Counted from the first letter of the stretch, positions 1-6,509 are shown. The stretch is 8,212 nucleotides of DNA from Nitrospirae bacterium GWC2_56_14 (GCA_001803705.1 MHDY01000222.1:2841-11052); one strand, 5' to 3'. The notes: generated by a model not told the origin, from the letters alone. Numbers and translations: made by a program.

Positions 1-2
1 TT

Positions 3-620
3 GTCCTGACGGCAGGGCTCGGGCTGCTGCTGGTATCGCAGCACATCAAGGACCGTTCGGTCAAGATGGTCTTTACCAGGCCGTGCCTGCCCGAGACCTG
101 GCTCCTGTCGAGCTTTCTTTCCGCCGCCATCGTGGCCTTTGTGCTTTACGCAGGCGCTTTCATTATCGCTGTCATCCTCTCGGCCCTCTGGGGCATTCCG
201 TTCCCCTCGGGCATCATCTACATCTCCCTCAACGAGTACTTCCAGACCGTGAGCCTCATGGCGTACGTCACGTTCCTGTCGGTCATATTTCACCCCGTGC
301 TTGCGGCGCTGTTCATCCTCCTGTTCCAGGAGCAGACCTTCTATTTTATGAAGATGCTTCTGGCAAGCGGCGTCAAGGCTGCAGGGGAAAAGGCCTTCCT
401 GCCCTTTCTCAAGCTGCTGAAGCTCTTTGTCGATGCAGTCTATATGGTCATCCCTACGTTCAACCCCTATGCCGACAAGACCCACCAGGTCTACTCCACG
501 CTGCGCGGCTCCGATGCGAACTGGGACTATCTCTACCCGGCAATTGCCTATGCCTTGACCGTTTCGGCGCTCTATTATTTTCTGACCGTGCTTGTGCTGA
601 AGAAAAAACGGTACGTGTAG
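3..620 (+). CDS. ABC-2-type transporter permease, C-terminal part (5' end outside window)
   Basis: The frame is open from position 3 to the TAG at 618-620, and the ATG at 66 is internal, so the 5' end is missing. The visible ~205 residues alternate hydrophobic helices with short polar loops: a partial helix at the window edge, a long one after 'RPCLPETWLLSS', one around 'SLMAYVTFLSVIFHPVLAALFILLF', and a last helix ('YALTVSALYYFLTVLVL') ending in a basic 'KKKRYV' tail. The pattern 'IKDRSVKMVFTRP...ETWLLSSFLSA' resembles the helix-loop-helix of ABC-2 permeases, where the exporter's membrane subunit meets its ATPase ('E..GT...LL..P..R'). Such proteins form the membrane pore of an exporter; substrate unknown. 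An ATPase partner would be expected upstream, outside the window. The family call rests on topology and this weak motif; another polytopic membrane protein is possible. Confidence 0.65.
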   Translation, partial: VLTAGLGLLLVSQHIKDRSVKMVFTRPCLPETWLLSSFLSAAIVAFVLYAGAFIIAVILSALWGIPFPSGIIYISLNEYFQTVSLMAYVTFLSVIFHPVLAALFILLFQEQTFYFMKMLLASGVKAAGEKAFLPFLKLLKLFVDAVYMVIPTFNPYADKTHQVYSTLRGSDANWDYLYPAIAYALTVSALYYFLTVLVLKKKRYV

Positions 621-624
621 GAGA

Positions 625-792
625 GTGGGGCAGGTAGAATCTCAGGTGTTGAGGCTGAAGGCTGAAGGTTAAAGCAATACAAAACCAACTGCGCTGTTGA
701 GCCACCCAAGTTAAGTATCCTTTTTTCACGATGCTCAGTTCTATTTTCTACAGTCTTCAGCCTTCAGTCTTCAGTCTAAACACCTGCCCCAC
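625..792. repeat. Palindromic intergenic repeat with 7-bp internal period
   Basis: This element fills the gap between two convergent genes. An outer perfect 11-bp inverted pair (GTGGGGCAGGT at 625-635, ACCTGCCCCAC at 782-792) brackets an inner imperfect pair: 643-668 matches the reverse complement of 761-786 at 23 of 26 positions. Each inner arm is built from ~7-bp units of the type CTGAAGG/CTGAAGA. The middle (about 670-750) is unstructured and contains a T6 run at 721-726. It could help terminate transcription from both sides, but neither arm forms a compact hairpin followed by a U-tract. I read it as a dispersed genomic repeat of the palindromic intergenic type; copy number cannot be judged from one window. 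Confidence 0.7.
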
Positions 793-794
793 CT

Positions 795-3788
795 CTACTT
801 ATACTTCTCCGGCAGTATGGGCGATATGATCTCGACCGGGAGCTGAAGGATATTCTTGAAGAGTTCCACGATCCGGGACCCGACTGCGGACGGATCGAGG
901 ATCACGACATCGGGGTCATCGAGTTTCCCGGACACCTTCACCGGGATGGAGATCAGCGTTCCCCCCATCACTTTGCCGAGCAGCGGAATATGCCTGATGA
1001 CCCAGTTGACGGTCGAAAAGGGCGCCACCAGCACCACGAGGTCCGCGGTTCCTTCTGCAAGGTCGACCTCGCCCTCGGCGAGGAGGGTGATGGACGAGCC
1101 GTCGATGAACACCTGGTCGATCACGAACTTGCCCTGCTTCAGGTTTCCTTTTACCGTCATGGTGCTATAGGCGAATCCTTTTCTTCCGAAATCAGGAAGT
1201 TTTCCCCGAAAGATCTCCGTTACGCTCAGGATCGAGAATATCTTGGCCAGCAGCGGGTATTTGCGGATGGTCCCATCCTTTGCCCTGAGCTCGACCGTTC
1301 CGTCAAGCGCTCTCAGCAGTTCGCCGGCCTTTCCCCGGGCATTCAGGAACGCGACCAGGTCGAACGTGCCGGACATACTGGTGTTCTCACGCGACACGCA
1401 GGCGTAAACCGTGCTGAGCTCCTGTGCCAGGGCGGTGGGCCTGAGATTCAGCTGCACTTCGCCGGGTGTGAAGATCAAGGCCCCGGGGGAAGACAGCCCG
1501 CACAGTCCGGCCTCAGCGATCGTTACTACCACACGGGAAGGTTCGATGGCGACCGTGCCGCTGACAGGGCTGAAGGTATATTCCCCATAGCGCAGGCCGG
1601 CAGCCTGCACCTTGATCGTACCCGTGACCGTGGTTTTTTCAGCGGGACCGTTCTCCTTTTTGCTCAGCGATGACAAAACCTCCTGTATCTCGTTCAGGTC
1701 GAGGAAGTCGGCAGCCGCTGTAAGTCCTATGATGAACCCGTCTGTTGAAGCGCGTGTTGTGCCGGTTACGAGACCCTGGGAGTTTCCCATGGCTACGATC
1801 GCCGAATCCAGGGTGACGAGGTTCCCGTCGGCATGGAGGGAAAAGCGGTCTATTTTCAATGGACGGTTCGACAGCAAGGGAATAATAATATCATTTCCGG
1901 AGAGCGACCCTTGCAGCAGGGAGTCCTCGTGCCGGCCGGTCAGCAGCGTTGCCCGAACGTCTCCCGTTATGTTTCCCTTCCCCAAGGTCTGCTTTACCAG
2001 GATTCTATTCAGGGTGTTTTGAGCAAGATTGCCGGCGAAGGACAGGGTCAAGGCATTGTCCCGCTGGTCATACGCGAAGTTCGCGTTCGATTCCTGATCC
2101 GTTATTGACGCGCTATGGATGGATATCCCTTTGGCGTTATTGGCAAGGTCCACGAACACCACAGGGCCGGTTGAGAGCGCCGCTGTTCCGCTGAAGGAAA
2201 TCGAATTTGGTTGCTGCCATGCGATGCGCGCCTCAGAAAGAGAAAAAGGGTTCACCAGGAGTTCTTCCGGCAGGGCGAAGGTATCGAATGCCCATTGTAT
2301 GCCGCCGGGACCGAAGTTGCCGTCGATTGAGAGGTTCACGCCGGTGATCGTTCCCGGGAAACCCTTGAACGTACCGGACATCGTTAGTGAGGCGTCAAGA
2401 AAAGTGCCTCGCACATCAGCAATGGACAGTTGTGACCGCTCCCTTCTGAAGGTTCCCCGGGCGATGCTGATCGGCCCGGGGAGCAGCGATGAATCGACGA
2501 CCACGTTCTTTGCATCCCCGCTGAACGCCATGTTCCAGAGTGCAGGCTTTTCAAGCGGACCGGAAAGGCTTACCTGCGACAGCCGGGCAATGCCTGAGAG
2601 CTTCCTCACGTCTTTGAGAAGGGAACCAAGCGGCGCGGACAGGGAGCGCCATTCAAATAGCTGGTCCAGCGCAAGGGTCGCTTCGCCCGATCGAACGACC
2701 AGACGGTCGTTCTTTTTTCCGTCGATCCGGGCTGAAAGTCGGGACACCCTGGACCGTCCCAGAGAAACGGACAAGCCCATCACCTCGATCGCATCGCGGG
2801 ACACGGTAAAACCACCGGTTACGGTGAGCGGAGCGGGAAGAAGGCTGGTTCTCATGATGACGTCATCGGCGCTGCCGCTTGCGGTCATTTGCCAGTCCGA
2901 TACTCGTGACACCGGGCCGCCGAATCCGAAGGACGACAACGTGACCGATCCCTTTATTGACTGAACATGCTTCCGGACGAATTCGCCTTCTCCGGACGCC
3001 AGGAGCCACGCGTAGAGCTCATCCAGCGACAGGTCTGCTTTGCCGGAAAGGACCTGAAAGTCCATGGGCCTCACCAGGGTGAGCCGGGCCGACAGTCCGG
3101 AAAAGGACGACCTGCCGAGCGTCCCTGAAACCTCCGACAGTTCGGCCCGGTCATCGCTGTAGGTCAGCCTGCCCTTCAGGGACAGGGCGCCCCAGGCATC
3201 GGCGATTGCATGGACCCTGACCTCCACGACGGACCTGGGAGCGGCAATGCGGGCATCGATCTCCTTGAGTGTAAAAATGTTCTGTACCTGGCGGGAAAGA
3301 GCGAGTCTGCCCCTGACCACGCGGACCACAAAGCCCGGCCCGATCATTTCGAGCGCGGCCCGGGCTTTATTTATTTGTGTCTGCAGTTCGGGCAACGAGG
3401 GGATGGAGGTTTCCTCTCCCGGTTTATCCTGGAGATATACCGTGATATCCGGCTCGATCAGTTCGATCTTCGACAGGAGCACCCGGCCCTGCATGAGCGG
3501 GAGCAGTTGCGGGAAAACAGCGATGGCCGTCGATCCGCCTGCGGCCGTTTCCGGGACCACGACATCCAGATTGCTTACCGTGACGTGGGGCAGGGGGAGG
3601 AGCGAGACTGTAAGCCGCTCGAAGTTCACGGTCCCCCCGATCTCCCGGGAAAGGGCGGACCGGACCCTTTCCTTCATGACAGGCCGGTTGAGGTACAGCG
3701 ATGCCAGCATCGAGGCGGAGGTCAGGATCGCGATCAGCGCTCCTGCCGCGGCCCCGACGATGAACAGTGTTTTTTTCCGTACGATCAT
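795..3788 (-). CDS. AsmA family envelope protein (large, single N-terminal membrane anchor)
   Basis: A ~997-residue protein anchored by one N-terminal helix ('LFIVGAAAGALIAILTSAS' after 'MIVRKKT'), followed by a very long beta-rich region. The opening pattern 'REIGGTVNFERLTVSLLPLPHVTVSNLDV' is the AsmA N-terminal signature. The C-terminal ~200 residues ('FDLVAFLNARGKAGELLRALDGTVELRAKDGTIRK' in two stretches, then 'TMTVKGNLKQGKFVID', 'IPVKVSGKLDDPDVVI') match the AsmA-like C-terminal region. A ~55-residue unit is repeated near residues 301-356 and 420-475 (W-x-M...SLLP-x-P). AsmA/TamB-type proteins are thought to form hydrophobic grooves that carry phospholipids between inner and outer membrane, implying a diderm host. 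ATGs lie at 3797 and 3788; GGAG sits only 1 nt from the first but 10 nt from the second, so I chose 3788. It is transcribed towards the permease gene. Confidence 0.88.
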   Translation of the reverse strand: MIVRKKTLFIVGAAAGALIAILTSASMLASLYLNRPVMKERVRSALSREIGGTVNFERLTVSLLPLPHVTVSNLDVVVPETAAGGSTAIAVFPQLLPLMQGRVLLSKIELIEPDITVYLQDKPGEETSIPSLPELQTQINKARAALEMIGPGFVVRVVRGRLALSRQVQNIFTLKEIDARIAAPRSVVEVRVHAIADAWGALSLKGRLTYSDDRAELSEVSGTLGRSSFSGLSARLTLVRPMDFQVLSGKADLSLDELYAWLLASGEGEFVRKHVQSIKGSVTLSSFGFGGPVSRVSDWQMTASGSADDVIMRTSLLPAPLTVTGGFTVSRDAIEVMGLSVSLGRSRVSRLSARIDGKKNDRLVVRSGEATLALDQLFEWRSLSAPLGSLLKDVRKLSGIARLSQVSLSGPLEKPALWNMAFSGDAKNVVVDSSLLPGPISIARGTFRRERSQLSIADVRGTFLDASLTMSGTFKGFPGTITGVNLSIDGNFGPGGIQWAFDTFALPEELLVNPFSLSEARIAWQQPNSISFSGTAALSTGPVVFVDLANNAKGISIHSASITDQESNANFAYDQRDNALTLSFAGNLAQNTLNRILVKQTLGKGNITGDVRATLLTGRHEDSLLQGSLSGNDIIIPLLSNRPLKIDRFSLHADGNLVTLDSAIVAMGNSQGLVTGTTRASTDGFIIGLTAAADFLDLNEIQEVLSSLSKKENGPAEKTTVTGTIKVQAAGLRYGEYTFSPVSGTVAIEPSRVVVTIAEAGLCGLSSPGALIFTPGEVQLNLRPTALAQELSTVYACVSRENTSMSGTFDLVAFLNARGKAGELLRALDGTVELRAKDGTIRKYPLLAKIFSILSVTEIFRGKLPDFGRKGFAYSTMTVKGNLKQGKFVIDQVFIDGSSITLLAEGEVDLAEGTADLVVLVAPFSTVNWVIRHIPLLGKVMGGTLISIPVKVSGKLDDPDVVILDPSAVGSRIVELFKNILQLPVEIISPILPEKYK

Positions 3789-3837
3789 GCTCTGCATGCT
3801 CCGCTTAGTTAGTTACAAATCAAATTCTACTCAAAAC

Positions 3838-3854
3838 GGCAAGAATATTTTGCC
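3838..3854. promoter_or_regulatory. Near-perfect 17-bp palindrome upstream of the AsmA gene
   Basis: GGCAAGAATATTTTGCC reads almost the same on both strands: 15 of 17 positions, with two G.T-type mismatches. It lies about 50 bp upstream of the AsmA start on the minus strand, where a regulator could bind. No clear -10/-35 pair could be placed beside it, so an operator role is only a possibility. It also touches the edge of the neighbouring repeat element and may simply be part of it. Confidence 0.25.
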
Positions 3855-3947
3855 ACGAAGACACGAAGACACAAAGTACGGCCTTAATCCAATTATTAAA
3901 ATGGTATCTTAAGCAATTTTCGTTTTTCTTCGTGACTTCGAGTCTTC
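3848..3947. repeat. Palindromic intergenic repeat with 8-bp internal period
   Basis: Positions 3854-3877 contain three tandem 8-bp units (CACGAAGA, CACGAAGA, CACAAAGT). An inverted partner lies at 3928-3947: 3857-3876 matches its reverse complement at 17 of 20 positions, with 51 bp between the arms. The layout parallels the element at 625-792, with short purine-rich tandem units as a spaced inverted pair, but the unit sequence and period differ. It sits in the divergent gap between the AsmA gene and the ceramidase operon. No protein is supported here. Confidence 0.65.
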
Positions 3948-3953
3948 CTCCGT

Positions 3954-4031
3954 CCCGCATCCTATTTTAGTTGACACGGAGCGGGGGTGGCAAATTTTGG
4001 TTCCCCGCTCATTATAAAAATAAGATGCGGG
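3954..4031. repeat. Nested double inverted repeat, 78 nt
   Basis: The outer arms are 3954-3968 (CCCGCATCCTATTTT) and 4017-4031 (AAAATAAGATGCGGG), pairing 14 of 15. Inside them 3979-3986 (GAGCGGGG) pairs perfectly with 4003-4010 (CCCCGCTC) around a 16-nt AT-rich loop. The whole can fold as one long interrupted hairpin on either strand. It is not followed by a U-tract and lies upstream of both neighbouring genes, so it is unlikely to be their terminator. A small non-autonomous mobile element or REP-like repeat is the most natural reading; a structured RNA cannot be excluded. Confidence 0.55.
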
Positions 4032-4046
4032 GCGCTGCCGGCCTGT

Positions 4047-4060
4047 CCCGACTAGTCGGG
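4047..4060. repeat. Perfect 14-bp palindrome CCCGACTAGTCGGG
   Basis: CCCGACTAGTCGGG is self-complementary over all 14 bases and lies 16 bp beyond the nested inverted repeat, possibly as part of the same composite intergenic element. It is ~180 bp upstream of the ceramidase start, farther than a typical operator for the promoter proposed there. Confidence 0.5.
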
Positions 4061-4185
4061 GCTTGTCCGGGTTAGGGAAGACCGGTACTTCTTTCTTCAT
4101 TATATAACAACGCGGTCCAGGCTGCGACAGCGAAGTATCACGGTCGCCAGGCCGGGGAACATCGGTTGCAGTGACGAAAATATCC

Positions 4186-4214
4186 TTGAGATTAGGCTTC
4201 TCTTCCGGTAGTAT
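4186..4214 (+). promoter_or_regulatory. Predicted sigma70-type promoter of the ceramidase operon
   Basis: TTGAGA (4186-4191, 5 of 6 to the -35 consensus) and TAGTAT (4209-4214, 4 of 6 to the -10 consensus) are separated by exactly 17 bp. Transcription would begin near 4221 and leave a ~20-nt untranslated leader before the ATG at 4241. This placement argues against a TTG start at 4214, which would lie inside the -10 box. Confidence 0.45.
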
Positions 4215-4240
4215 TGTTGCAAAGTGATCATGAGTCGAAA

Positions 4241-5035
4241 ATGACAAGAAAAAATACTATTTTAGCGGCCGTAACGCTGATCGTGATCAGCATCGTTTTC
4301 GCCCGGGGGCCCATTCCCCAGGACCCTTCCTATCATCTCTTTGCCGACCAGCGGACGATCTTCGGGATCCCGAACGGGATGAACGTCCTGTCCAATATAG
4401 GGTTCATCTTCACCGGTGCATGGGGGATGGTATTCATTTTTCTCCTTCTGAAGCAGGGCGGCATGACGGCGCTTCTGCTGGAGTACCTGCTGTTCTTCTT
4501 CGGAGTTTTCCTGAGCGGCATGGGCTCATGCGTGTATCATTATCAGCCCGACAATATCTCGCTTGTCTGGGACCGGCTGCCCATGTCCATGGCTTTCATG
4601 GCGTTCCTGTGTTCCATGATCTCCGAACGGATCGACCGCAGGGCAGGAGCGATGCTGCTGGCGCCGCTTTTGGCAACGGGGGCCTTCAGCGTCGCATACT
4701 GGGCATGGAGCGAAAGCGCAGGCCGTGGGGACCTCAGACTGTATGCTGTGGTCCAGTTTCTGCCTCTTATCCTGCTGCCGCTGATCCTGATCCTCTTCAA
4801 GGCAGCCCGTTCCTACAGCATTCCTGTCTGGTCGCTGGCGGTCATGTATGTGCTCTCAAAAATCCTTGAACATTTTGACCAGAGCGTTTATGCTGTAACC
4901 GGGTTCGTGAGCGGTCACACCCTGAAGCATGTTCTTGCTGCGGCAGGGACGGGGTGCATAGTAATAATGCTGTATAACAGGAAAGCCGAATTAACGGACC
5001 CGCATCATGGTCACGGGCCGCAGGGGGCTGTATGA
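4241..5035 (+). CDS. Ceramidase family (CREST superfamily) 7-TM membrane hydrolase
   Basis: A 264-residue polytopic protein, the usual size for alkaline-ceramidase-like proteins. Residue placement fits ACER-type zinc amidases closely: S96-x3-H100 ('SCVYH'), D111 eleven residues later ('WDRLPM'), and H226-x3-H230 ('HTLKH'). In ACER3 the equivalent Ser, Asp and three His form the zinc site. The N-terminal 'FADQRTIFGIPNGMNVLSN' (residues 34-52) is the conserved stretch before TM helix 2, and 'KILEHFD' precedes the last helix. The predicted activity is hydrolysis of an amide bond in a membrane lipid; whether the substrate is ceramide, another N-acyl lipid or something else is unknown. The His-rich C terminus ('DPHHGHGP') is unusual and could bind metal. 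ATG 4241 is chosen because an upstream in-frame TTG falls within the promoter; its ribosome site is weak. Its stop overlaps the next start (ATGA). Confidence 0.85.
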   Translation: MTRKNTILAAVTLIVISIVFARGPIPQDPSYHLFADQRTIFGIPNGMNVLSNIGFIFTGAWGMVFIFLLLKQGGMTALLLEYLLFFFGVFLSGMGSCVYHYQPDNISLVWDRLPMSMAFMAFLCSMISERIDRRAGAMLLAPLLATGAFSVAYWAWSESAGRGDLRLYAVVQFLPLILLPLILILFKAARSYSIPVWSLAVMYVLSKILEHFDQSVYAVTGFVSGHTLKHVLAAAGTGCIVIMLYNRKAELTDPHHGHGPQGAV

Positions 5036-5658
5036 AGATAAACAGGCACAACAGGAAAAACCGCACGGTGCTGCTGCTTTGTCTTTTGCTGGTGTGGGGC
5101 CTCTGCCGGGAGGTGCGCGCCGAAGAACCTGCCTGGCAGGAATATCGCACGACCGCGGCTGAGGGAAAACTCTCCTATGATCCGAAAAGCGTCGCGGCAG
5201 AAGACAATGTGGTGGATGTGTGGAGCCGGTTCGAGCCTGTTGCAGACGGGCGTATCGGGGAGATGAAGCATTGGGTGCGCTTCGACTGCGCCCGGAAGAG
5301 AATGAAGCTGCTCAAAACCATTACCGTCCATCGTGACGGCTCCACAGTGGAACTTCCCCAGAAGGGCAAGTTCGAGCCAATTGAGCCGGGGTCCAATCCT
5401 GCGATCCTCCGTGCTCTTGTATGCGGCGAGAAGGTTGAGCCGACGGCAGCATCGCAAGAACCCGTTGCTCCGCCGGCGGAAAAGCCGCATCACGATGACG
5501 AGTCTCCGGTTGCGCCCCTTCAGGCTGTTCCTCAGGAGCCTGCCGCTGCACCGGTTGAGAAACCGCTTACGGAAGTCCAGCCCCCCGCCCAGCCGCAGCA
5601 CCAGGAAGTTCCTCCTGTTGAAACGCAACCCATTGCGCCGGTCGCCCCACTCCAGTAA
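5032..5658 (+). CDS. Secreted surface-adhesin protein E-like protein with Pro/Ala-rich tail
   Basis: A 208-residue exported protein. A basic start ('KINRHNRKNR') and hydrophobic core (residues 12-25) form a signal peptide, with likely cleavage after 'REVRA' (residue 30). Residues 34-133 fit the surface-adhesin protein E fold: 'W..Y', 'YDP.SV', 'VVDVWSRFEP', 'DC', 'DG', 'F.PI.PGS' and a closing 'VCG'. Cys86 and Cys131 could form a disulfide. Residues 134-208 are low-complexity, rich in P, A, E, Q and V, and probably a flexible spacer in the periplasm or at the surface. No lipobox or anchor is visible. The start codon overlaps the ceramidase stop as ATGA, with an excellent ribosome site (AGGGGG, 5022-5027), so the two genes are translationally coupled. 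The partnership suggests a joint envelope role, but none is established. Confidence 0.7.
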   Translation: MKINRHNRKNRTVLLLCLLLVWGLCREVRAEEPAWQEYRTTAAEGKLSYDPKSVAAEDNVVDVWSRFEPVADGRIGEMKHWVRFDCARKRMKLLKTITVHRDGSTVELPQKGKFEPIEPGSNPAILRALVCGEKVEPTAASQEPVAPPAEKPHHDDESPVAPLQAVPQEPAAAPVEKPLTEVQPPAQPQHQEVPPVETQPIAPVAPLQ

Positions 5659-6176
5659 CTTCTCAAACTCCTGCGGTGAAACTGCCTGGCGAGCGAGCGG
5701 GAATAAATGTCCTGCCGCTCTTCTGAAAAGCGCCCTCCTGAATTTATAATCTTCTGCCTGTCCCCCTTGTGTGCCGCACTTTTCTCGATGGAAAAATCAT
5801 TCACCTCTTCGTTTTTGCGCATGCAATTTCATACAGGAGGGTAGCTGTCTGATTTTTCACGTAAATACTTTCATTCTCTCCTCTTGCCGCAGCAGTGAGC
5901 GCAGGGAAAATCATACGATGCTGCACTGCCGCAGGCGGGCGCGCTGCGGCGCACAATAACTAAATTTTTACGGAAATCAACAGGATGGGGAAGGGCGCCC
6001 TGTTCTGGCATCTGAATTGCGTTAGTGATGGCAGCATTTCGCCTGGTGGCGATGGCGTAATCGTCCGCTTCTTCGAGACGATGACGATAAAATAAAACAA
6101 GGATGAAATTTGTCTTGACTTATGTCGTTGGCGAGGTCAAATATGGCTCTATCGTGCTTTAGAGAAAAAAATGGTG
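5659..6176. other. Gene-poor stretch between adhesin-like gene and riboswitch leader
   Basis: No convincing gene was found on either strand in these ~520 bp; open frames here are short, lack ribosome sites and match no family I recognise. Small structural features are present: a 6-bp stem with a 14-nt loop (5695-5700 with 5715-5720) just after the adhesin-like gene but without a U-tract; a 10-bp palindrome AGGGCGCCCT at 5992-6001; and a 6-bp stem with an 11-nt loop (6060-6065 with 6077-6082). A TTGACT at 6115-6120 is an alternative -35 box for the leader transcript, with only a poor -10 (AAATAT) 18 bp on. Confidence 0.4.
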
Positions 6177-6205
6177 TTGACGACGCAAGGAGAGGTTATA
6201 GAAAT
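6177..6205 (+). promoter_or_regulatory. Candidate promoter for the riboswitch leader
   Basis: TTGACG (6177-6182) is a strong -35 match. The best spaced -10 candidates are TAGAAA/AGAAAT at 6199-6205 (16-17 bp spacing), which are weak. A start near 6210-6215 would put a small hairpin (6219-6227 with 6231-6240) and the first aptamer at the very 5' end of the RNA, as is usual for riboswitch leaders. The competing TTGACT at 6115-6120 could serve instead. Confidence 0.3.
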
Positions 6206-6244
6206 AATCAGGAGTGTGATGCCGTAATTTTTACCGGCATACAA

Positions 6245-6330
6245 GATAAACGATACTACTCAACCATCCGTGAGGGTGGGGCGGAAAGCCTTCAGGATCT
6301 CGTTCGAGACAGCCGGGTTGCCGAAATATC
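6245..6330 (+). promoter_or_regulatory. GEMM-I riboswitch aptamer 1, cGAMP-type (GEMM-Ib)
   Basis: An RNA aptamer of the GEMM-I class, which binds cyclic dinucleotides. Closing helix GATA (6245-6248) pairs with TATC (6327-6330). A hairpin CCATCC-GTGA-GGGTGG (6264-6279) carries a GNRA tetraloop. The conserved core GGGGCGGAAAGCC follows, then a second hairpin TCTC-GTTC-GAGA, then AGCCGGGTTGCCG. Three ligand contacts can be placed from known structures: the intercalating A at 6286, the Watson-Crick C at 6321, and the discriminator at 6258, which is A. Canonical c-di-GMP aptamers have G there; A marks the Geobacter aptamers that prefer 3',3'-cGAMP. Spacing from closing helix to discriminator (9 nt) equals that of the Geobacter cGAMP aptamers as I recall them. 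The 3' strand also belongs to the following terminator, so ligand binding should favour readthrough. Confidence 0.9.
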
Positions 6331-6361
6331 TCATTAGATATTCAGGCATCCGGTTTTTTTT
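6313..6361 (+). terminator. Intrinsic terminator coupled to aptamer 1
   Basis: CCGG (6313-6316) pairs with CCGG (6350-6353), TGCC (6319-6322) with GGCA (6345-6348), and AATATC (6325-6330) with GATATT (6337-6342) around the loop TCATTA; eight T residues follow (6354-6361). The 5' arm consists of the aptamer's own 3' segment, including the ligand-contacting C and the closing-helix strand. Aptamer and terminator are therefore mutually exclusive, which is the layout of a transcriptional ON switch. Confidence 0.88.
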
Positions 6362-6391
6362 GTGCCCGCGCCGCACAGGGCACGGGCGCGG
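6362..6391 (+). other. GC-rich stem with alternative/pseudoknot pairing between the two switches
   Basis: Directly after the first U-tract, GTGCCC (6362-6367) can pair with GGGCAC (6378-6383), while CCGCGCC (6366-6372) can pair with GGCGCGG (6385-6391). The two pairings interleave and share two bases, so they are either alternatives or, slightly trimmed, an H-type pseudoknot. It may act as a spacer that isolates the two aptamers. No function is known to me. Confidence 0.4.
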
Positions 6392-6424
6392 CAAACAGAC
6401 CGCAGTTCGTTTCACCCAGCACAC

Positions 6425-6509
6425 GATAGACGACAATACTCAACCATCCGCGAGGATGGGGCGGAAAGCCTCCAGGATCTCTCTGAGACAGCCGGGCTGC
6501 CGAAATATC
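6425..6509 (+). promoter_or_regulatory. GEMM-I riboswitch aptamer 2, cGAMP-type (GEMM-Ib)
   Basis: A second aptamer 180 nt downstream of the first and ~90% identical to it. GATA (6425-6428) closes with TATC (6506-6509); CCATCC-GCGA-GGATGG is a perfect stem with a GNRA loop; the core GGGGCGGAAAGCC is unchanged; the second hairpin is TCTC-TCT-GAGA; GGGCTGCCG completes the site. Differences from aptamer 1 preserve pairing or fall in loops (GTGA to GCGA; the T.G wobble becomes T-A; the P3 loop GTTC becomes TCT), which indicates selection on both copies. The discriminator at 6438 is again A, the intercalating A is 6466 and the contacting C is 6500. This copy is even closer than aptamer 1 to the Geobacter cGAMP aptamer of known structure. 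Confidence 0.92.

Noticed and set aside
2119..2964. 281-codon plus-strand frame
   Set aside because: It is antisense to the AsmA gene, which has clear family features; the frame arises from the GC-rich codon use of the opposite strand.
3854..3877. Three short tandem repeats considered as a CRISPR array
   Set aside because: The units are only 8 bp with no spacers between them; a CRISPR array needs longer repeats separated by unique spacers.
4214..4240. TTG at 4214 as the start of the ceramidase gene
   Set aside because: It overlaps the predicted -10 box, adds a polar segment without family similarity, and the ATG at 4241 begins the usual basic-then-hydrophobic N terminus.
3909..4247. 112-codon open frame on the minus strand between the AsmA gene and the ceramidase operon
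   Set aside because: It runs straight through the nested inverted repeat and the palindrome, has no recognisable domain or ribosome site, and covers the predicted promoter; it is a chance frame across repeat DNA.
5011..5628. 205-codon minus-strand frame
   Set aside because: It is antisense to the secreted protein E-like gene, which has a signal peptide, a good ribosome site and coupling to the gene before it; the antisense product is Arg-rich and without a domain.
5695..5720. Stem-loop after the adhesin-like gene as an intrinsic terminator
   Set aside because: The stem is only 6 bp with a long loop and no U-tract follows.
5771..5959. 62-codon plus-strand frame with several Cys near its end
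   Set aside because: It begins with a non-ATG codon and no ribosome site, matches no family, and looks like non-coding sequence.
6245..6509. Assignment of the aptamers as ordinary c-di-GMP-I riboswitches
   Set aside because: The overall fold is the same, but the discriminator base is A in both and the spacing follows the Geobacter cGAMP type. Dual specificity remains possible, so this is a preference rather than an exclusion.
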